Origin: Przewalskia tangutica
Lineage: Eukaryota > Streptophyta > Magnoliopsida > Solanales > Solanaceae
Reading direction: 5' to 3'
NCBI GenBank assembly: GCA_029844215.1
Contig: CM056721.1
Coordinates: 56,957,815 to 57,021,814, forward strand
Length of the DNA stretch: 64,000 bases
The position numbers were made by a program, and so were the translations under genes. Under the pieces are notes generated by a model that saw only the letters and a program-made list of their open reading frames with translations, did no database searches and was not told the origin of the DNA. Shown here piece after piece: positions 1 through 10,213 of this stretch; the first letter of the stretch is position 1, and each line of letters opens with the position of its first letter.

Positions 1-769
1 TCTGGGCTTTTAGTATAGAGGTGACTTAGGAATACTACAAGTTATTTGGCTAAGGTATTTTGGCATAGTAACAATACTTTGGAGGATATTTTCTACCAAA
101 TGGGGGTATTTGTGAGACAACTAGGAAGGGGAAAGGGGAAGGGGTGCTTCGGACGAAACTAGGGAAAAAGAGGGGGGGGAGAGGGCTTGGACGAGAACAC
201 TACAAGGGATAGAGAGTTTTTGAGACTTGGAGAAATGTTTAGTGGATGAAGAAGTCTTGCACAAGAGGGGGATATTTATAGAACCTTCAATGGACAAGAT
301 TAAAACAAATGGAGGGTGGAGATTTGGATCCATGTGAAGAGTGAGGTCTTCCAACCAAGTGTCCACCACAATGTTGGGACATATGTCCACCACAACATTG
401 GGACATATGTCCCCCACAACAATGAGCCATGTGGCCTCCACTAACACAAGCAAACCGTCCACTCCACCTACCCCCACTAACCCAAAAATATCTTGCAAGA
501 CTTGACCATTTGACTTGTCCACTAGCCCAACCCTTTTCGTCCAACCCATGCCAACTAAGGGTGACACATGTCGCCCTCCTATTGGTCCAAAATATTTCGA
601 CTCTCGGAAAAATCCGTAATCGGTTAAAATATTAAAAACGTAGAATTTCCTTCACAAGGATCGGAATCTTTTCCGTCGAAAGTTCACAATTTCATTCTTA
701 ACCTAATTAGGGTTTGTACAAATGTACGTACGTCCTCACATACATACTTTGGAAATACGGGGTATAACA
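1..769 (-). mobile_element. LTR fragment of element H (minus strand, right end)
   Basis: This is the terminal part of a Ty3/gypsy LTR read on the minus strand. Its right edge is the LTR start: the + strand ends GGGGTATAACA, the complement of TGTTATACCCC. The same edge closes the B and D LTRs. Inside it are a minus-strand TATA box (TATTTATAG on + at 273-281) and the palindromic element near 559-576. At 770 the sequence switches to + strand pol of element E, so H is an insertion into E. The expected 5-bp target duplication would be 770-774; its partner lies outside the window. The 148-aa and similar open frames here are LTR noise. Confidence 0.85.
559..576. promoter_or_regulatory. Degenerate palindromic G-box-like site in H U3
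   Basis: GGGTGACACATGTCGCCC is a near-palindrome at the position where the other LTRs carry GGGTGACACGTGTCACCC. The core here is CACATG instead of CACGTG. It lies about 280 bp upstream, in element orientation, of the H TATA box. Confidence 0.5.
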
Positions 770-1262
770 ATGTCAATGTAGACTGTAGAGATAGATTGAT
801 GCAGTTCCGGTCCGTGAGCCGGTTATCAGTGGAAGGGAATCTGCGTCGCCAGGGTAGGTTTATTTCTTACCTCAAGGCTAGGAAGATGGTGCGGAAGGGG
901 GATATCTATCATATGGTTCGGGTATTCGATCATCGAGGTGAGATATCGACCTTCGATCGGTCGTTAGAGTTTCGGGCGTATTCTCAGACGAGCTTCCGGG
1001 TATCCCTCATGAGAGGGAGATTGAGTTTTGCATTGATATATCGCCATATACCCGACCGATATCTATTCCACCATATAGGATGGTACCACGAGTTGAGAAT
1101 TGAAAGACCAAACTGAAAGATTTCTTTGGAAAAAGGCTTTATCCGAGGCTGTTTCTCCGGGAAGCGCCTTGTTATTTGTAAAGAAAAAGGATGGGACCTT
1201 TGCGTATGTGTGTTGATTAGAAGCGGTGAATAAGGTAACTATCAAGCAGATATCCTCCCGGG
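770..1262 (+). pseudogene. E pol: protease tail and start of reverse transcriptase (broken)
   Basis: The segment begins directly after the H insertion with VNVDCRD, which corresponds to the end of the aspartic protease domain (ANVDCRE in element B). It continues through the SYLKARKMV linker that precedes RT. An open frame covers 796-1116. After that the RT fingers region (LFVKKKDGT, VNKVTIK) can be recognised only by switching frames. Several indels lie between 950 and 1262. The protease catalytic D-S/T-G region is missing because it lies left of the window or was cut off by H. No functional product is expected. The closest intact counterpart in the window is the minus-strand copy at 11253-12240. 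Confidence 0.75.
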
Positions 1263-1806
1263 ATTGATGATTTGTTTGACCAGTTGCAAGGGGCGAGGTG
1301 TTTTTCTAAGATAGACCTGCGGTCTGGTTATCATCAGGTGCGGGTTAGAGATGCAGATATCCCAAAGACTGCATTCAGGACCCAGTATAGGCACTATGAG
1401 TTCAGGGTGATGTCTTTCGGGTTGACCAACACCCCAGCAGTATTTATGGGTTTGATGAACCGGGTGTTCAAGCCCTTCTTAGATACGTTCGTTATAGTAT
1501 TCATTGATGATATCCTGGTTTATTCGCGCACAGAGCAGGAGCATGCGGATTATTTGAGGGCGGTATTGGGAGTCCTCCAGGACCGTCAGTTGTATGCCAA
1601 GTTCTCGAAATGCGAGTTTTGGTTGGCCTCAGTGGCTTTCTTAGGTCATGTTATCGGGGCCGATGGTATTCGGGTTGATACAGTAAAGATTGAGGCAGTC
1701 AAGACTTGGCCCAGACCCACTACACCGCAGATAGGTGCGCAGCTTTTTGGGCCTTGCGGGTTATTAACGGAGATTTGTAGAGAAGTTTGCTTCCATTTCA
1801 GCACCT
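1263..1806 (+). pseudogene. E pol: reverse transcriptase core
   Basis: One frame of about 180 residues (1272-1814) carries the RT palm. It has FSKIDLRSGYHQ, the JAFRT-type stretch KTAFRTQY, the motif MSFGLTNTP, and the catalytic box FIDD at residues 77-80 in VFIDDILVYS. It then has the CEFWLASVAFLGH stretch that marks the connection to the thumb. The enzyme would copy the element RNA into DNA in a cytoplasmic Gag particle, primed by a tRNA. The frame is lost near 1730-1760, before the PTT-EVRSFLGLAGYYRR-type stretch seen at 29152 in element C. RNase H resumes in another frame at 1807. Part of one pol polyprotein, not a separate gene. Confidence 0.85.
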
Positions 1807-2637
1807 TTGACTAGGCTGACTCAGAAAACGGCTATGTTCCGGTGGACGGATGCTTGTGAGGAAAGTTTCCAGTTACTGAAGGAGAAATTGACGACCGCCC
1901 CAGTCCTTACTCTTCCAGAAGGTTTAGACGGATATGTGGTTTATTGTGATGCATCGAGTGTCGGGCTTGGGTGCGTGCTGATGCAGCACGGTAAAGTTAT
2001 AGCTTACGCATCTCGACATCTTAGGAAGCATGAGAAGAATTACCCCACCCATGACTTAGAGTTAGCAGCAGTGATTCATGCCTTAAAGATCTGGAGACAT
2101 TATTTGTATGGGGTTCATATGGATATTTATACAGACCACAAGAGTCTCCAGTATATCTTCAGCCAGAGGGAGCTGAACTTGCGACAGAGACGGTGGTTGG
2201 AGCTACTTAAGGATTACGATGTTGATATTCTATACCACCCAGGGAAGGCCAATGTAGTTGCAGATGCCCTTAGTCGTAGATCGATGGGTAGTCTGTCTGA
2301 TGTTCAGCCAGAGAAGAGGGATATGGTCCGAGAGTTACATCAGCTAGCAAGCCTTGGGGTTCATTTGGTTTATTCTGATAGTGACGGAGTTCGGGTTCGA
2401 GAGGTTGCCGAGTCTTCCATCGTCGAGGAGGTGAAGAGGCGACAGTATGAGGATCCAATTATGGTACGGTATCGAGATGCAACTCTTCGGAAGGAGAAGA
2501 GTCTATTTGAGGTAGCACCTGATGGGGTGCTAAGATTCGAGGGCCGGTTGTGTGTTCCCGATGTGACAGGACTTCGTCAGCAGATTCTGGGGGAGGCACA
2601 CAGTGCTCGTTATTCTATTCACCCCGGGTAAACTAAG
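1807..2637 (+). pseudogene. E pol: RNase H and integrase N-terminus
   Basis: The open frame of 274 residues begins in the thumb/RNase H linker (LTRLTQK). It carries a Ty3-type RNase H with likely catalytic acidic residues in YCDAS (D48), HDLELAAV (E85), YTDHKSL (D110) and ADALSR (D153). The remainder is the linker to integrase and the first histidines of its zinc-binding domain (HSARYSIH). It ends at TAA (2629-2631), where element C has a TCA serine codon, so the stop is secondary. RNase H would remove the RNA strand during reverse transcription. The same frame continues through the stop to 3147. Confidence 0.85.
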
Positions 2638-3127
2638 ATGTACCATGACCTCAGGTGTGTCTATTGGTGGGATGGCCTGAAGAGGGACGTTGCGGAGTTT
2701 ATGGCGCAGTGCCCGAATTATCAGCAGGTCAAGGTTGAGCACCAGAAGCCCGGTGGGCTATTGCAGGCTATTGATATTCCGACTTGGAAGTGGGAGGTGG
2801 TAAATATGGATTTTATTATAGGGTTACCTCACACTCAGAGAAAGCATGATTCCATCTGGGTTATTGTCGACAGGCTGACGAAATCAGCCCATTTTCTTCC
2901 AGTCAGAACGACTTTTTCGGCCTAGGATTATGCTAGGTTGTATATCAGGGAGATTGTGAGACTGCACAGAGTTCCTATATCGATTATTTCAGACAGAGGA
3001 GCCCAGTTCATGGCTAACTTTTGGAGGTCTTTCCAGAAGGGATTGGGGACCCAAGTGAGTCTCAGTACTGCGTTTCATCCCTGCATCGACGGACAGCCGG
3101 CGCACTATCCGGAACTCGAGGATATGT
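2638..3127 (+). pseudogene. E pol: integrase zinc finger and catalytic core
   Basis: In frame with the preceding RNase H segment, this carries YWWDGLK, a damaged HHCC zinc finger and the integrase core. The usual second cysteine pair reads CPNY instead of CPNC. The first catalytic aspartate is in NMDFIIGLP and the second in ISDRGAQF. The region with the third acidic residue (after STAFHP) is disrupted by a frameshift near 3100. A TAG stop interrupts the frame at 2923-2925. Integrase would insert the cDNA, leaving 5-bp target duplications such as those seen for B and D. Confidence 0.85.
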
Positions 3128-3883
3128 TTGCGGGCTTGTGTTATTGATTTCGGGGGTAGCTGGGAGGATCATTTACCTCTTGTGGAGTTTGCATATAACA
3201 ACAACTACCATTATAGTATCCAGATGGCGCCTTATGAGGCCTTATACGGGAGGAAGTGCAGGTCACCGATAGGCTGGTTTGAGGTGGGAGAAGTTCAGTT
3301 AGTCGGGCCAGACTTGATTCAGCAGGCAGTGGATAAGGTGAAGCTTATCCAGGAGCGGTTATTGTCACTCGAGTCGGCATGGTCGTATGCAGATCATCGA
3401 CGTCGACACTTGGAGTTTGAGGTAGATGATTGGGTCTTCCTGAAGGTATCACCCATGAAGGGTGTGATGAGGTTTGGGAAGAAGGGGAAACTTAGCCCAA
3501 GGTACATTGGGCCTTATCAGATTATCCGTAGGGTAGGCAAGGTTGCCTATGAGTTGGATCTACCATCCGATCTAGAGGCAATACATCCAGTTTTTCATGT
3601 GTCTATGTTGCAGAAATGTATTGGAGATCCATCTAGAGTACACCCGATTTGTGATGTCCAGGTGACAGAGGGGTTATCATATGAGGAGATTCCCATATAA
3701 ATACTCGATCGATAGGTTAGGCGACTACGGACAAAGGATGTGGCTTCCGTCAAGGTCTTATGGCGGAACGAGAACAGGGAAGAAATGACGTGGGAAGCAG
3801 AGGAGGACATGATGAAGAAGTATCCTCACTTATTCCCTACACTTCCAGGTAACCCACTTTCCTGCTTTTTAGTTTTGATTTAG
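3128..3883 (+). pseudogene. E pol: integrase C-terminus and chromodomain
   Basis: One frame runs from the post-core integrase segment (VEFAYNNNYH, APYEALYGRKCRSP) through the GPxQII / VAYELDLP region to a C-terminal chromodomain (VRRLRTKDVASVKVLWRN, then MTWEAEEDM, YPHLFP). The natural end is TAG at 3881-3883. Two in-frame stops lie just before the chromodomain, TAA at 3698 and TAG at 3713. Element C reads through both positions (AILDRQVRRL), and the second is a CAG-to-TAG change. Tekay-type chromodomains are thought to steer integration to heterochromatin marks. This domain is the main reason for placing E, B and C in the chromoviruses. Confidence 0.87.
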
Positions 3884-3986
3884 CAATTATGCTTAAGTAT
3901 TGTTGTGGCCGTAGAGCGTCTTTATTTGCAAAAGGAATAGTTAAGAGGGTCTATGTCGATATTGTGATTTGAGTAAGCCTAGAAGG

Positions 3987-4021
3987 AACATTCGGGACGA
4001 ATGTTTCTAAAAGGGGGAGAA
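3987..4021 (+). promoter_or_regulatory. Inverted repeat plus polypurine tract of E
   Basis: A 19-nt perfect inverted repeat, AACATTCG-GGA-CGAATGTT (3987-4005), is followed by TCTA and the purine run AAAGGGGGAGAA that ends at the 3' LTR start (4022). The purine run is the expected primer for plus-strand DNA synthesis. The inverted repeat recurs at the same place in every element of the window. Confidence 0.8.
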
Positions 4022-4156
4022 TGTTATACCCCGTAATTCAGACCATGCGTAGGAGAACGTACGAAAGGGATTAAGACTTAAATTTTAGAAGGATAGGTTG
4101 CCGGTTTGTTTCGGACGGATTTTTAGTCAACTTTGAGGCGGGTTATGACCCGTTAC
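4022..4156 (+). mobile_element. E 3' LTR, first part
   Basis: It begins TGTTATACCCCG directly after the PPT and runs 135 bp until element C starts. The sequence continues at 34400 (ATTGAGAGTT...), so element C interrupts this LTR. Confidence 0.8.
4152..4156 (+). repeat. Left target-site duplication of element C (GTTAC)
   Basis: GTTAC precedes the C 5' LTR. The matching flank after the C 3' LTR is ATTAC at 34395-34399, one mismatch. The right LTR edge also reads TG instead of CA, so the run ACAGTTAC appears as ATGATTAC. That is a CAG triplet altered exactly at the boundary. Confidence 0.55.
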
Positions 4157-4287
4157 TATTACACCCCGTATTTACAGGACATGTTTTAAGAACGTACATG
4201 AGAATTCCTAATGTTAAGATTAGAGACTTGTAAAAATTTATCGGAATTATGAAATTGTCGGAAAACAAATATTGTGACGAATGAGAG

Positions 4288-4303
4288 GGCGACACGTGTC
4301 ACC
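4288..4303. promoter_or_regulatory. Palindromic G-box in C 5' LTR U3
   Basis: GGCGACACGTGTCACC contains a CACGTG G-box at 4293-4298. The 3' LTR copy at 31533-31550 is a perfect 18-bp palindrome. CACGTG is a known binding core for plant bZIP and bHLH factors; use by C is inferred. Confidence 0.6.
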
Positions 4304-4497
4304 CCCCCCCCCCTTATGGTTGCCTTGGACGAAATGGGACATGGCCAAAATGGTCATTGACCATATTCTTAAGATGACAAGTCTTGCAAGTAGTGAGCTT
4401 GAGAAAATTGACTTAGTCAAAGGGTCCACAAGTCTTGATATTTAATAGAAACTTATCCAAGCCTCATATTTGTACCCATCTTGACCCTCCATTGTGC

Positions 4498-4507
4498 TAT
4501 ATAGTAG
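4498..4507 (+). promoter_or_regulatory. Putative TATA box of C 5' LTR
   Basis: CTATATAGTA lies about 340 bp into the LTR and 200 bp after the G-box. It is the position equivalent of the CTATAAATA box in the B and D LTRs. Transcription would start shortly downstream, leaving about 2.6 kb of R-U5 leader. Confidence 0.6.
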
Positions 4508-5779
4508 TACTAGTAGCAAGACAAAGTCCAACACTTAGAAAAAATTTCAAGAATTTCAAGAACTCCAAGAATTGCTCTCGGGTTCAAGCTCTATTGAAAA
4601 GAATTTTTTTTTGTTTCTTGTCCATTAAGCTCCACACTTTAAACCAAGGTTCATGAGTGTATTGTAAGTGTATCTCAATAGAAAAATCCCGGAAAAAGAT
4701 AGTTTTCGTGTTAGTCGCAAGATGAAAACCTAGTTGCTTTTCTAGGTTTTGTTTGGAAGATTGAAGGAAATTTGTTTGTGTTGTTCTAAGGGTCTCAAGT
4801 AGCGGATTGAAGTGTCTAGAAGAGGCTCTAAGTTGCTAAGAAGCGACTTCGGATTTGAAGTTGGACTAAGAATCGTTGAGGTAATAATCTTGTCTCTTAA
4901 GTGTTACAAGATTATATATTGTTGTTAGCCTTACATGTTTGCTAGCATGAAGTATATGTGTTGAAGTTTTATAAGTATTATGGATTGATTGTATCCTTAA
5001 ATCCGAAATGTCATTTAAGCCATGTGAAGTTGGATTACAATTTGGTCGTTTATTAGAATTGTTGCATGTTACTTACTTGAAGATTATAGTAGTTATAATC
5101 GATTGTGACTTGATATCATGTTATGCTAACGACTTGGATTGAAATGGAAATTGGATAAGAATTGGTGTTATTGTACTCAATGTGGCCGAATTGGACTAGT
5201 GGTTTGTATTAGTTTGATATCTTTTGTGGGGCGGAATTTTACACGTCTAGTAGGCGTGTAATCCCCTATTGTTAATTGCATTGATTGGGCCTTAAATGTG
5301 GCATGTTTGGTTATTGAATTCGGCCTTGAAAAAGGTGGTAAAGTATGTAGAAACAAAGGAGGTGCTGTCCGATTTTTCGTAGAATTTAGTGACTTTACAC
5401 TTATAATATTCTACATTTGAAGTAAGACGTTAATAGACGTATTGTGGACATTATAAGTTGACATACCACGGGCGGGATATTGTACTTAGCAAGTGGATTG
5501 ACCCGAAGAGGTATGTAGAACTTTCCTATCTTTTGAGCATGACTAGTTGCACGTATATAGTACGGTAGACGTACAAGACCTTGATATCCTTTACTAGTTT
5601 TATGAATAGCCAAGTCGGGTGTGTTAGGAGATTAACTCACTTCTTTGAAAGTATTAAGGATGTCTTAAGTTTTATTAAAGTTAAGGGACTTGAAGAGTTT
5701 TAAAGTATGTGATACTTGTTTCGTTTTAAACGTATAAGTCCCTTGGATAGGAAATTGTATTTAACTAAGGTATAAAGTG

Positions 5780-5812
5780 AATATAACGGCTTTATGAGAA
5801 GTTGGTTATATT
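5780..5812 (+). other. Conserved leader hairpin in C 5' LTR
   Basis: Arms AATATAAC / GTTATATT flank a loop containing GCTTTATGAGAAGTT. The same loop with different but complementary arms occurs in every LTR of the window (for example 7479-7526, 35677-35709, 40273-40322). Confidence 0.65.
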
Positions 5813-6226
5813 AGCTTCATGGAAAGAAAAATGAGGATAAATGACTTGATTTAATGAAAGGCAATTTGATTTTAAGGCATCAATTACCTAAGGTTTTAAA
5901 AGAAAAGAAGTCACTTGATTTAAAAGCCTAAGTATATTTCTAAAGGTATTGTGACTTGTCTTGAAAAGTAATCGTGACTTGATGCTACGTTTATTAGTAT
6001 CTTGGAAGTTTTATAATGAAAAGAGTCATCTTTTTAAAAGAATAGAAGTACGTAGTACTTTGTGTTAAATTCCCGGATTTTTTTATAAAAGACATGCTAG
6101 TGCCTTAGGTAAACTAAAATGAGAGTGTATATGAATAAGGCTAATAAGAAGTTAGGGGGATTTCTTAACTTGCTTATTTATTGTATAATAAGCTTGTAGT
6201 GCTTATGTATGATACGGCCTTGAGAT

Positions 6227-6390
6227 AGGGTAAGAGTATAAATGAGGGGTAAACCCCCAAGATGTTATACCACCTTCTCCAGGGTAAGATTATAAATGAG
6301 GGGTAAATCCCCAAGACGTTATACCACCTGCTTTAGGGTAAGAGTATAAATGAGGGGTGAACCCTCAAGACGTTATACCACCTGTTTTCC
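6227..6390 (+). repeat. Three tandem copies of a 54-bp LTR repeat
   Basis: The units begin AGGGTAAGAGTATAAATGAG and start at 6227, 6281 and 6335. Each contains a short palindrome of the type GGGGTAAACCCC. The same triplicate occurs in the C 3' LTR at about 33474-33630. Confidence 0.85.
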
Positions 6391-6394
6391 GTGG

Positions 6395-6399
6395 ATTTG
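6395..6399 (+). repeat. Left target-site duplication of element B (ATTTG)
   Basis: ATTTG directly precedes the B LTR start TGTCACG. An identical ATTTG follows the other B LTR at 16196-16200. Joined there, the C LTR reads GGATTTGCTACCCATG, exactly as in the uninterrupted 3' LTR near 33640. Confidence 0.95.
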
Positions 6400-7478
6400 T
6401 GTCACGACCGCCCGGCCCGTGGATCGTGTCTTACCCGCACCCAAGTAGTCATACATCGAGTAATCGGAATATAAAACAAGACATGAAACAGCTTGTAAAA
6501 TGACACGCTTTTAAGTGAGAAAATGTCGCCTTTCATATATATATAAACATAGTTTTGCAGTTACATCCCAACCGCATAATAGACTACGCACTCAAGGAAG
6601 TAAACAACTATGGCGGGATAGGGCCCCGCCATACCCTGAATGTACAAAAACTATCTACAATACAGGGAGATCATATCCAAAAAGTAGAGCCTCCGGAGAA
6701 GATGGAGCTCCTAACACCAAAGCAAAGAGATCCTAAGGATGTGGATCTAGCACCTGTTTGCCCTTACCTGCGGCATGAACGCAGCCCCCCGAAGGAGGTC
6801 AGTACAACAGGTACCAAGTATGTGAAACTGTAAAGTACTTAAATGAAATCAAAGTATTTAAAACCATTTGCAAATACAATCAGTTCAATTGCACATAGTG
6901 TCATATCACAAACAAGAACACTAATAGATATAATGTAACTGGTCTTTCCTAGGTCGCGAATGATCGAAGCAAGGCCAATCGCCCATAGTATCATTATGCG
7001 TGCCTAGTCCTGGACTTCCCGCAGTCCGCATAGGTCACACACAGACCCGCATGAGGTATTCCTCGCATCGGGGGTAGCTAACCCCGGTACCCTCCTGGAC
7101 TCCCGCAGTCCGCATAGTCTCAATAGACCGCATAGTCACAGCATCGCATAGGCATCCCCGCGTCGAGCTAAAACACCGGAATGATCAATCACGAACTCCC
7201 GCACTCCGCATAGTCTCACGACCGCATAGCCGTATAGACCCGCATCAGGTGGCAAGCCCTCGGTATAATAAGTCAAGGGTAGGTGATATAATAACTTGAT
7301 AAATGACTTACCGTTCAAAGAACGTAAGCACAACAAGAATGACCCTTTTCACAACATCACAAGACACTAACACACGTGGCGTCATAAAATGTCTATTTAT
7401 CAATCAATCTTACTACACCTTACGTAAAATCAATACAAGGTTCTCATAAGCAAGTAAGTAAATGGTTCTTTTATCATT

Positions 7479-7526
7479 CTTAAGTTGTTATACCTAACTT
7501 CCCATAAAGCTAGTATAACTCTTAAG
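7479..7526 (-). other. Conserved leader hairpin in B 3' LTR
   Basis: Arms CTTAAGTTGTTATAC and GTATAACTCTTAAG pair with one short mismatch, around the loop CTAACTTCCCATAAAGCTA. The same structure occurs in the other B LTR at 14832-14879. Confidence 0.65.
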
Positions 7527-7599
7527 CTTTTGTTTAAAACCAACTGTTTCTCTTACTAAAAATGATTCAAGATTCTTTTGAAATGCTTCACGATCTTTT

Positions 7600-7679
7600 A
7601 TTATTCAGCTTAAGTCAAAGACATTGCCGTAGTTATTATTCGTGCTTAAGTCAAAGACATTGCCGTAATTATTATTCGA
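7600..7679 (-). repeat. Two tandem copies of a short LTR repeat
   Basis: The unit contains CTTAAGTCAAAGACATTGCC followed by GTAATTATTATT, about 35-40 bp. There are two copies here and in the right LTR (14949-15030), and three in the K LTRs. Confidence 0.8.
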
Positions 7680-8371
7680 TTAACACTGTGACGTCTACCG
7701 TACTATATATATATTTAAAATATCATGCTCGAGTATAGGAAGAATCACATACCTTCTGAAAACCACCGCCAAGTTGAATATGTCATGCAGAGAATCAACC
7801 TATAATAGTCGACACGCCTATCAACGTCTGAACTACTCAGAAACGCTTCTAAGCGAGAGGGTCCTTTATTCTACGGAAAATCGGGCACTTCCTACGGTGA
7901 GCTACTCAAGTCATCGTGAAAACAATCCTAAGTAAGTATAGTTTGATTAATCTTCTTTAAACCCTTCTACTGTGATAGCTCAATTCTATTCTTTAATAAC
8001 CTTCTAAGTATTTATACTTATTCCTATACTACAAAGATGTATTCTCTAGTTACAAAAGAAGGATAAGATTATTTACCTCGGTAAGCCCAATAATATCCTA
8101 GATAAAAGTCGCTCCTGAGCAAGGTTTAGCTCCTAATTTGTACGCTCCGATAGCTCCAAGAACCCTTAGAAGTTATTCACAACTTCTACTAAGTACTAAG
8201 GGATTTGGGCTAGGGTATTTGGAAGACAACTTTTCTACCAAGGGAGGGGGGTAGTGTTTCGCCAGGCTTCTTATGGGAGTGGAGGCTTGGACGAAAAGCT
8301 TTAAGAGAGGAGGATTTTTCAAGACTTGGAGAAATGATTTGTGGAGGAAGAACTCTTCATCTTAAGGGGGG

Positions 8372-8380
8372 TATTTATAG
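8372..8380 (-). promoter_or_regulatory. TATA box of B 3' LTR
   Basis: TATTTATAG on the + strand is CTATAAATA on the element strand. The identical box lies at 15778-15786 in the 5' LTR, which is the copy that would drive transcription. Confidence 0.7.
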
Positions 8381-8554
8381 GTCAAGCAAAGACCAACCAA
8401 TGGCCAAGATGATGCCAAGTGCAAGGCAAGTGTAGGGTGAGGATTTAGGCAAGTGTCCTTATCCATCTACTACACAAAATATCCTACCAACTCCTTGACT
8501 AAGGAAATGGCACAAAAAACGTGCCAACAATTGCCCATTCTTGCCGTCCAATGA

Positions 8555-8572
8555 GGGTGACAAGTGTCACCC
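8555..8572. promoter_or_regulatory. Palindromic G-box-like site in B U3
   Basis: GGGTGACAAGTGTCACCC is an 18-bp palindrome except at its centre (CAAGTG instead of CACGTG). It occupies the same position relative to the TATA box as in C, G and K. Confidence 0.55.
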
Positions 8573-8789
8573 TCCCATTGGTCCAAAATGTTTCGTCTCT
8601 CGGAAAAATCCGCAAAAATTATAAATGACATAGCCGGAATTTACCCTACGCGAGTTTAGTAAAATGTTTCGTCGAAAAACGATTCTTTTAGCGAGTTGTG
8701 CACAAACTTTTTCGTCCAAGGTCTTTTACTTAGACTAACTTTTGTACGTATACCCTCACGTACATACTCTGGAAATACGGGGTATAACA

Positions 8790-8824
8790 TTCTCCCCTCC
8801 TTAGAAACATTCGTCCCGAATGTT
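8790..8824 (-). promoter_or_regulatory. Polypurine tract and inverted repeat of B
   Basis: TTCTCCCCTCCTTAG next to the LTR is a purine tract on the element strand. It is followed at 8806-8824 by the perfect inverted repeat AACATTCG-TCC-CGAATGTT. Confidence 0.8.
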
Positions 8825-8944
8825 CCTTCCCAAGACAGTTAACGATAAAGCTTAAACAGTTTGCAAATGCCACACATGGCCACAAAACAACACTTAGGCA
8901 TATATGGCAATGAAAATTTACAAGTAGGAAAGTGAATTACCTGG

Positions 8945-9475
8945 AGGTGTGGGAAATAGGTGAGGATACTTCTGCCTCATGTCCTCCTCGGCTTCCCATG
9001 TCATCTCCTCCCTGAGCTCGTTCCGCCACAAGACTTTGTGGAAGCCACGCCCCGTCCGCAGACGCCTAACCCGACGATCGATTATCGCTATGGAACCTCC
9101 TCATATGATAACCCCCGGTCACTGGACATCGTCAATCGGATGCACTCTAGATGGATCCCCGATACATCTCTCAAAGATAGAAACATGAAACACGGATGCA
9201 TCGCCTCGGACGGACGGCGATCCAACTCGTAGGCAACCTTGCCTACCTTGCGGACAATCTGAAAGGGCCCGATGTACGGGTTGAGTTTCCTTTCTTCCCG
9301 AATCTCGTCACACCCTTCATGGGTGGCACCTTCAGGAAAACCCAATCACCAACCTCGAACTCCAGATGCCGACGACGATGATCTACATATGACTTCTGTC
9401 GACTCTGAGCTGTCAGCAACCTCTCCTGGATAAGTTTCACCTTATCCACCGCTCGCCGCACCAACCGTCCCACTA
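8945..9475 (-). pseudogene. B pol: integrase C-terminus and chromodomain
   Basis: Read on the minus strand in several frames, this shows the integrase C-terminal segments VDKVKLIQERLL, HLEFEVGDWVFLKV, FGKKG and VRKVGKVAYELD. The TEGLSYEEVP junction follows, and then a chromodomain with KVLWRNE, EEMTWEAEEDM and KYPH near 8945-9085. At least three frame changes occur in 500 bp. The conserved residues survive, so the breaks look recent or artificial. Role and context are as for element E: integration and targeting of the cDNA. Confidence 0.8.
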
Positions 9476-10213
9476 ACTATACCTCGCCTACATCAAACCA
9501 ACCTATCAGCGATCTGCACTTCCTCCCATACAAGGCCTCATAAGGCGTCATCTGAATACTGGAGTGGTAGCTATTATTATACGCAAACTCAACTAAAGGC
9601 AAATGATCCTCCACTACCCACGGTCGATAACGCAGCTCGCAACATATCCTCAAGAGTCCGATAGTGCGCCACCGCCCGTCGAGTGCATGCGTGGATGGAA
9701 TGCGATTTCAGCTCACTGCGTCCCTAAGCCCTTCGGAAAGACCTCGGAAGTTAGATGTAACCGGGCTCCTCCATGCGATATGATCGAAATAGGGACTCCA
9801 TGCGATCGGCGATCTCTGATATAAAGTGCGGCATAATCCTCACCAAAAGTCGCCCTGACGGAAGAAAGTGGGCTGATTTCACACCGCCGACGATAACCCA
9901 TATAGAATCATGCCTCCTCCGAGTGCGAGGTAATCCCGTGATAAAGTCCATGTTGATCACCTCCCACTTCAGTCGGGATCTCAATCGTCGCAACAAACCA
10001 CCAGCCTCCGTACTCTACCTTCACTGATGACAACACGGGAACCGGGCTACGAACTCGCAACGTCCTCTTCAAGCCATCCCACCAATACATATCTAAGGTC
10101 GTGGTACATCTTGGTCGACCACGGATGGATAGAGTAACGCCGCGTGTGTGCTTCCCAAGAACTGCGCCAAGTCTCAAACATCCGAACACACAACTGCCCT
10201 CAAACCTTAGCAC
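9476..10213 (-). pseudogene. B pol: integrase zinc finger and core (heavily frameshifted)
   Basis: Recognisable minus-strand pieces are YWWDGLKR, IEIPTxVG, EVINMDFITGLPRTRRRHDSIWVIV with the first catalytic aspartate, KSAHFLP, and a SIISxGGARL-like piece where the second aspartate motif (ISDRGAQF) should be. The zinc-finger cysteines are blurred by indels. Comparison with + strand E (2560-3100) shows many losses at CTG or CAG sites, for instance CACTGTG reading CGCGTG. The enzyme as written could not function. Confidence 0.7.

Larger units (their letters stand above)
4157..6399 (+). mobile_element. C 5' LTR, left part (U3, R and part of U5)
   Basis: It starts TATTACACCCC; the 3' copy starts TGTTACACCCC, so the terminal TG has become TA. 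The segment matches 31403-33640 almost base for base. It contains the G-box palindrome, TATA box, the conserved hairpin (5780-5812) and a triplicated 54-bp repeat. No gene is present in these 2.2 kb; short open frames around 4435 and 5401 recur in the 3' LTR only because the LTRs are copies. Confidence 0.87.
6400..8789 (-). mobile_element. B 3' LTR
   Basis: It starts TGTCACGACC and ends GGGTATAACA on the + strand, which are the complements of the LTR end and start. It contains, from left to right, the R-U5 hairpin cluster (about 6600-6800), GCATG-rich short repeats (6960-7260), the conserved hairpin (7479-7526), two copies of a 35-bp repeat, the TATA box and the G-box-like palindrome. No gene in these 2.4 kb. 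Confidence 0.93.

Noticed and set aside
770..3883. Endogenous pararetrovirus (caulimovirid) origin for the RT-RNase H
   Set aside because: An integrase and chromodomain follow RNase H, Gag with CCHC precedes protease in sister copies, and LTRs, PPT and target duplications are present; no movement protein was seen.
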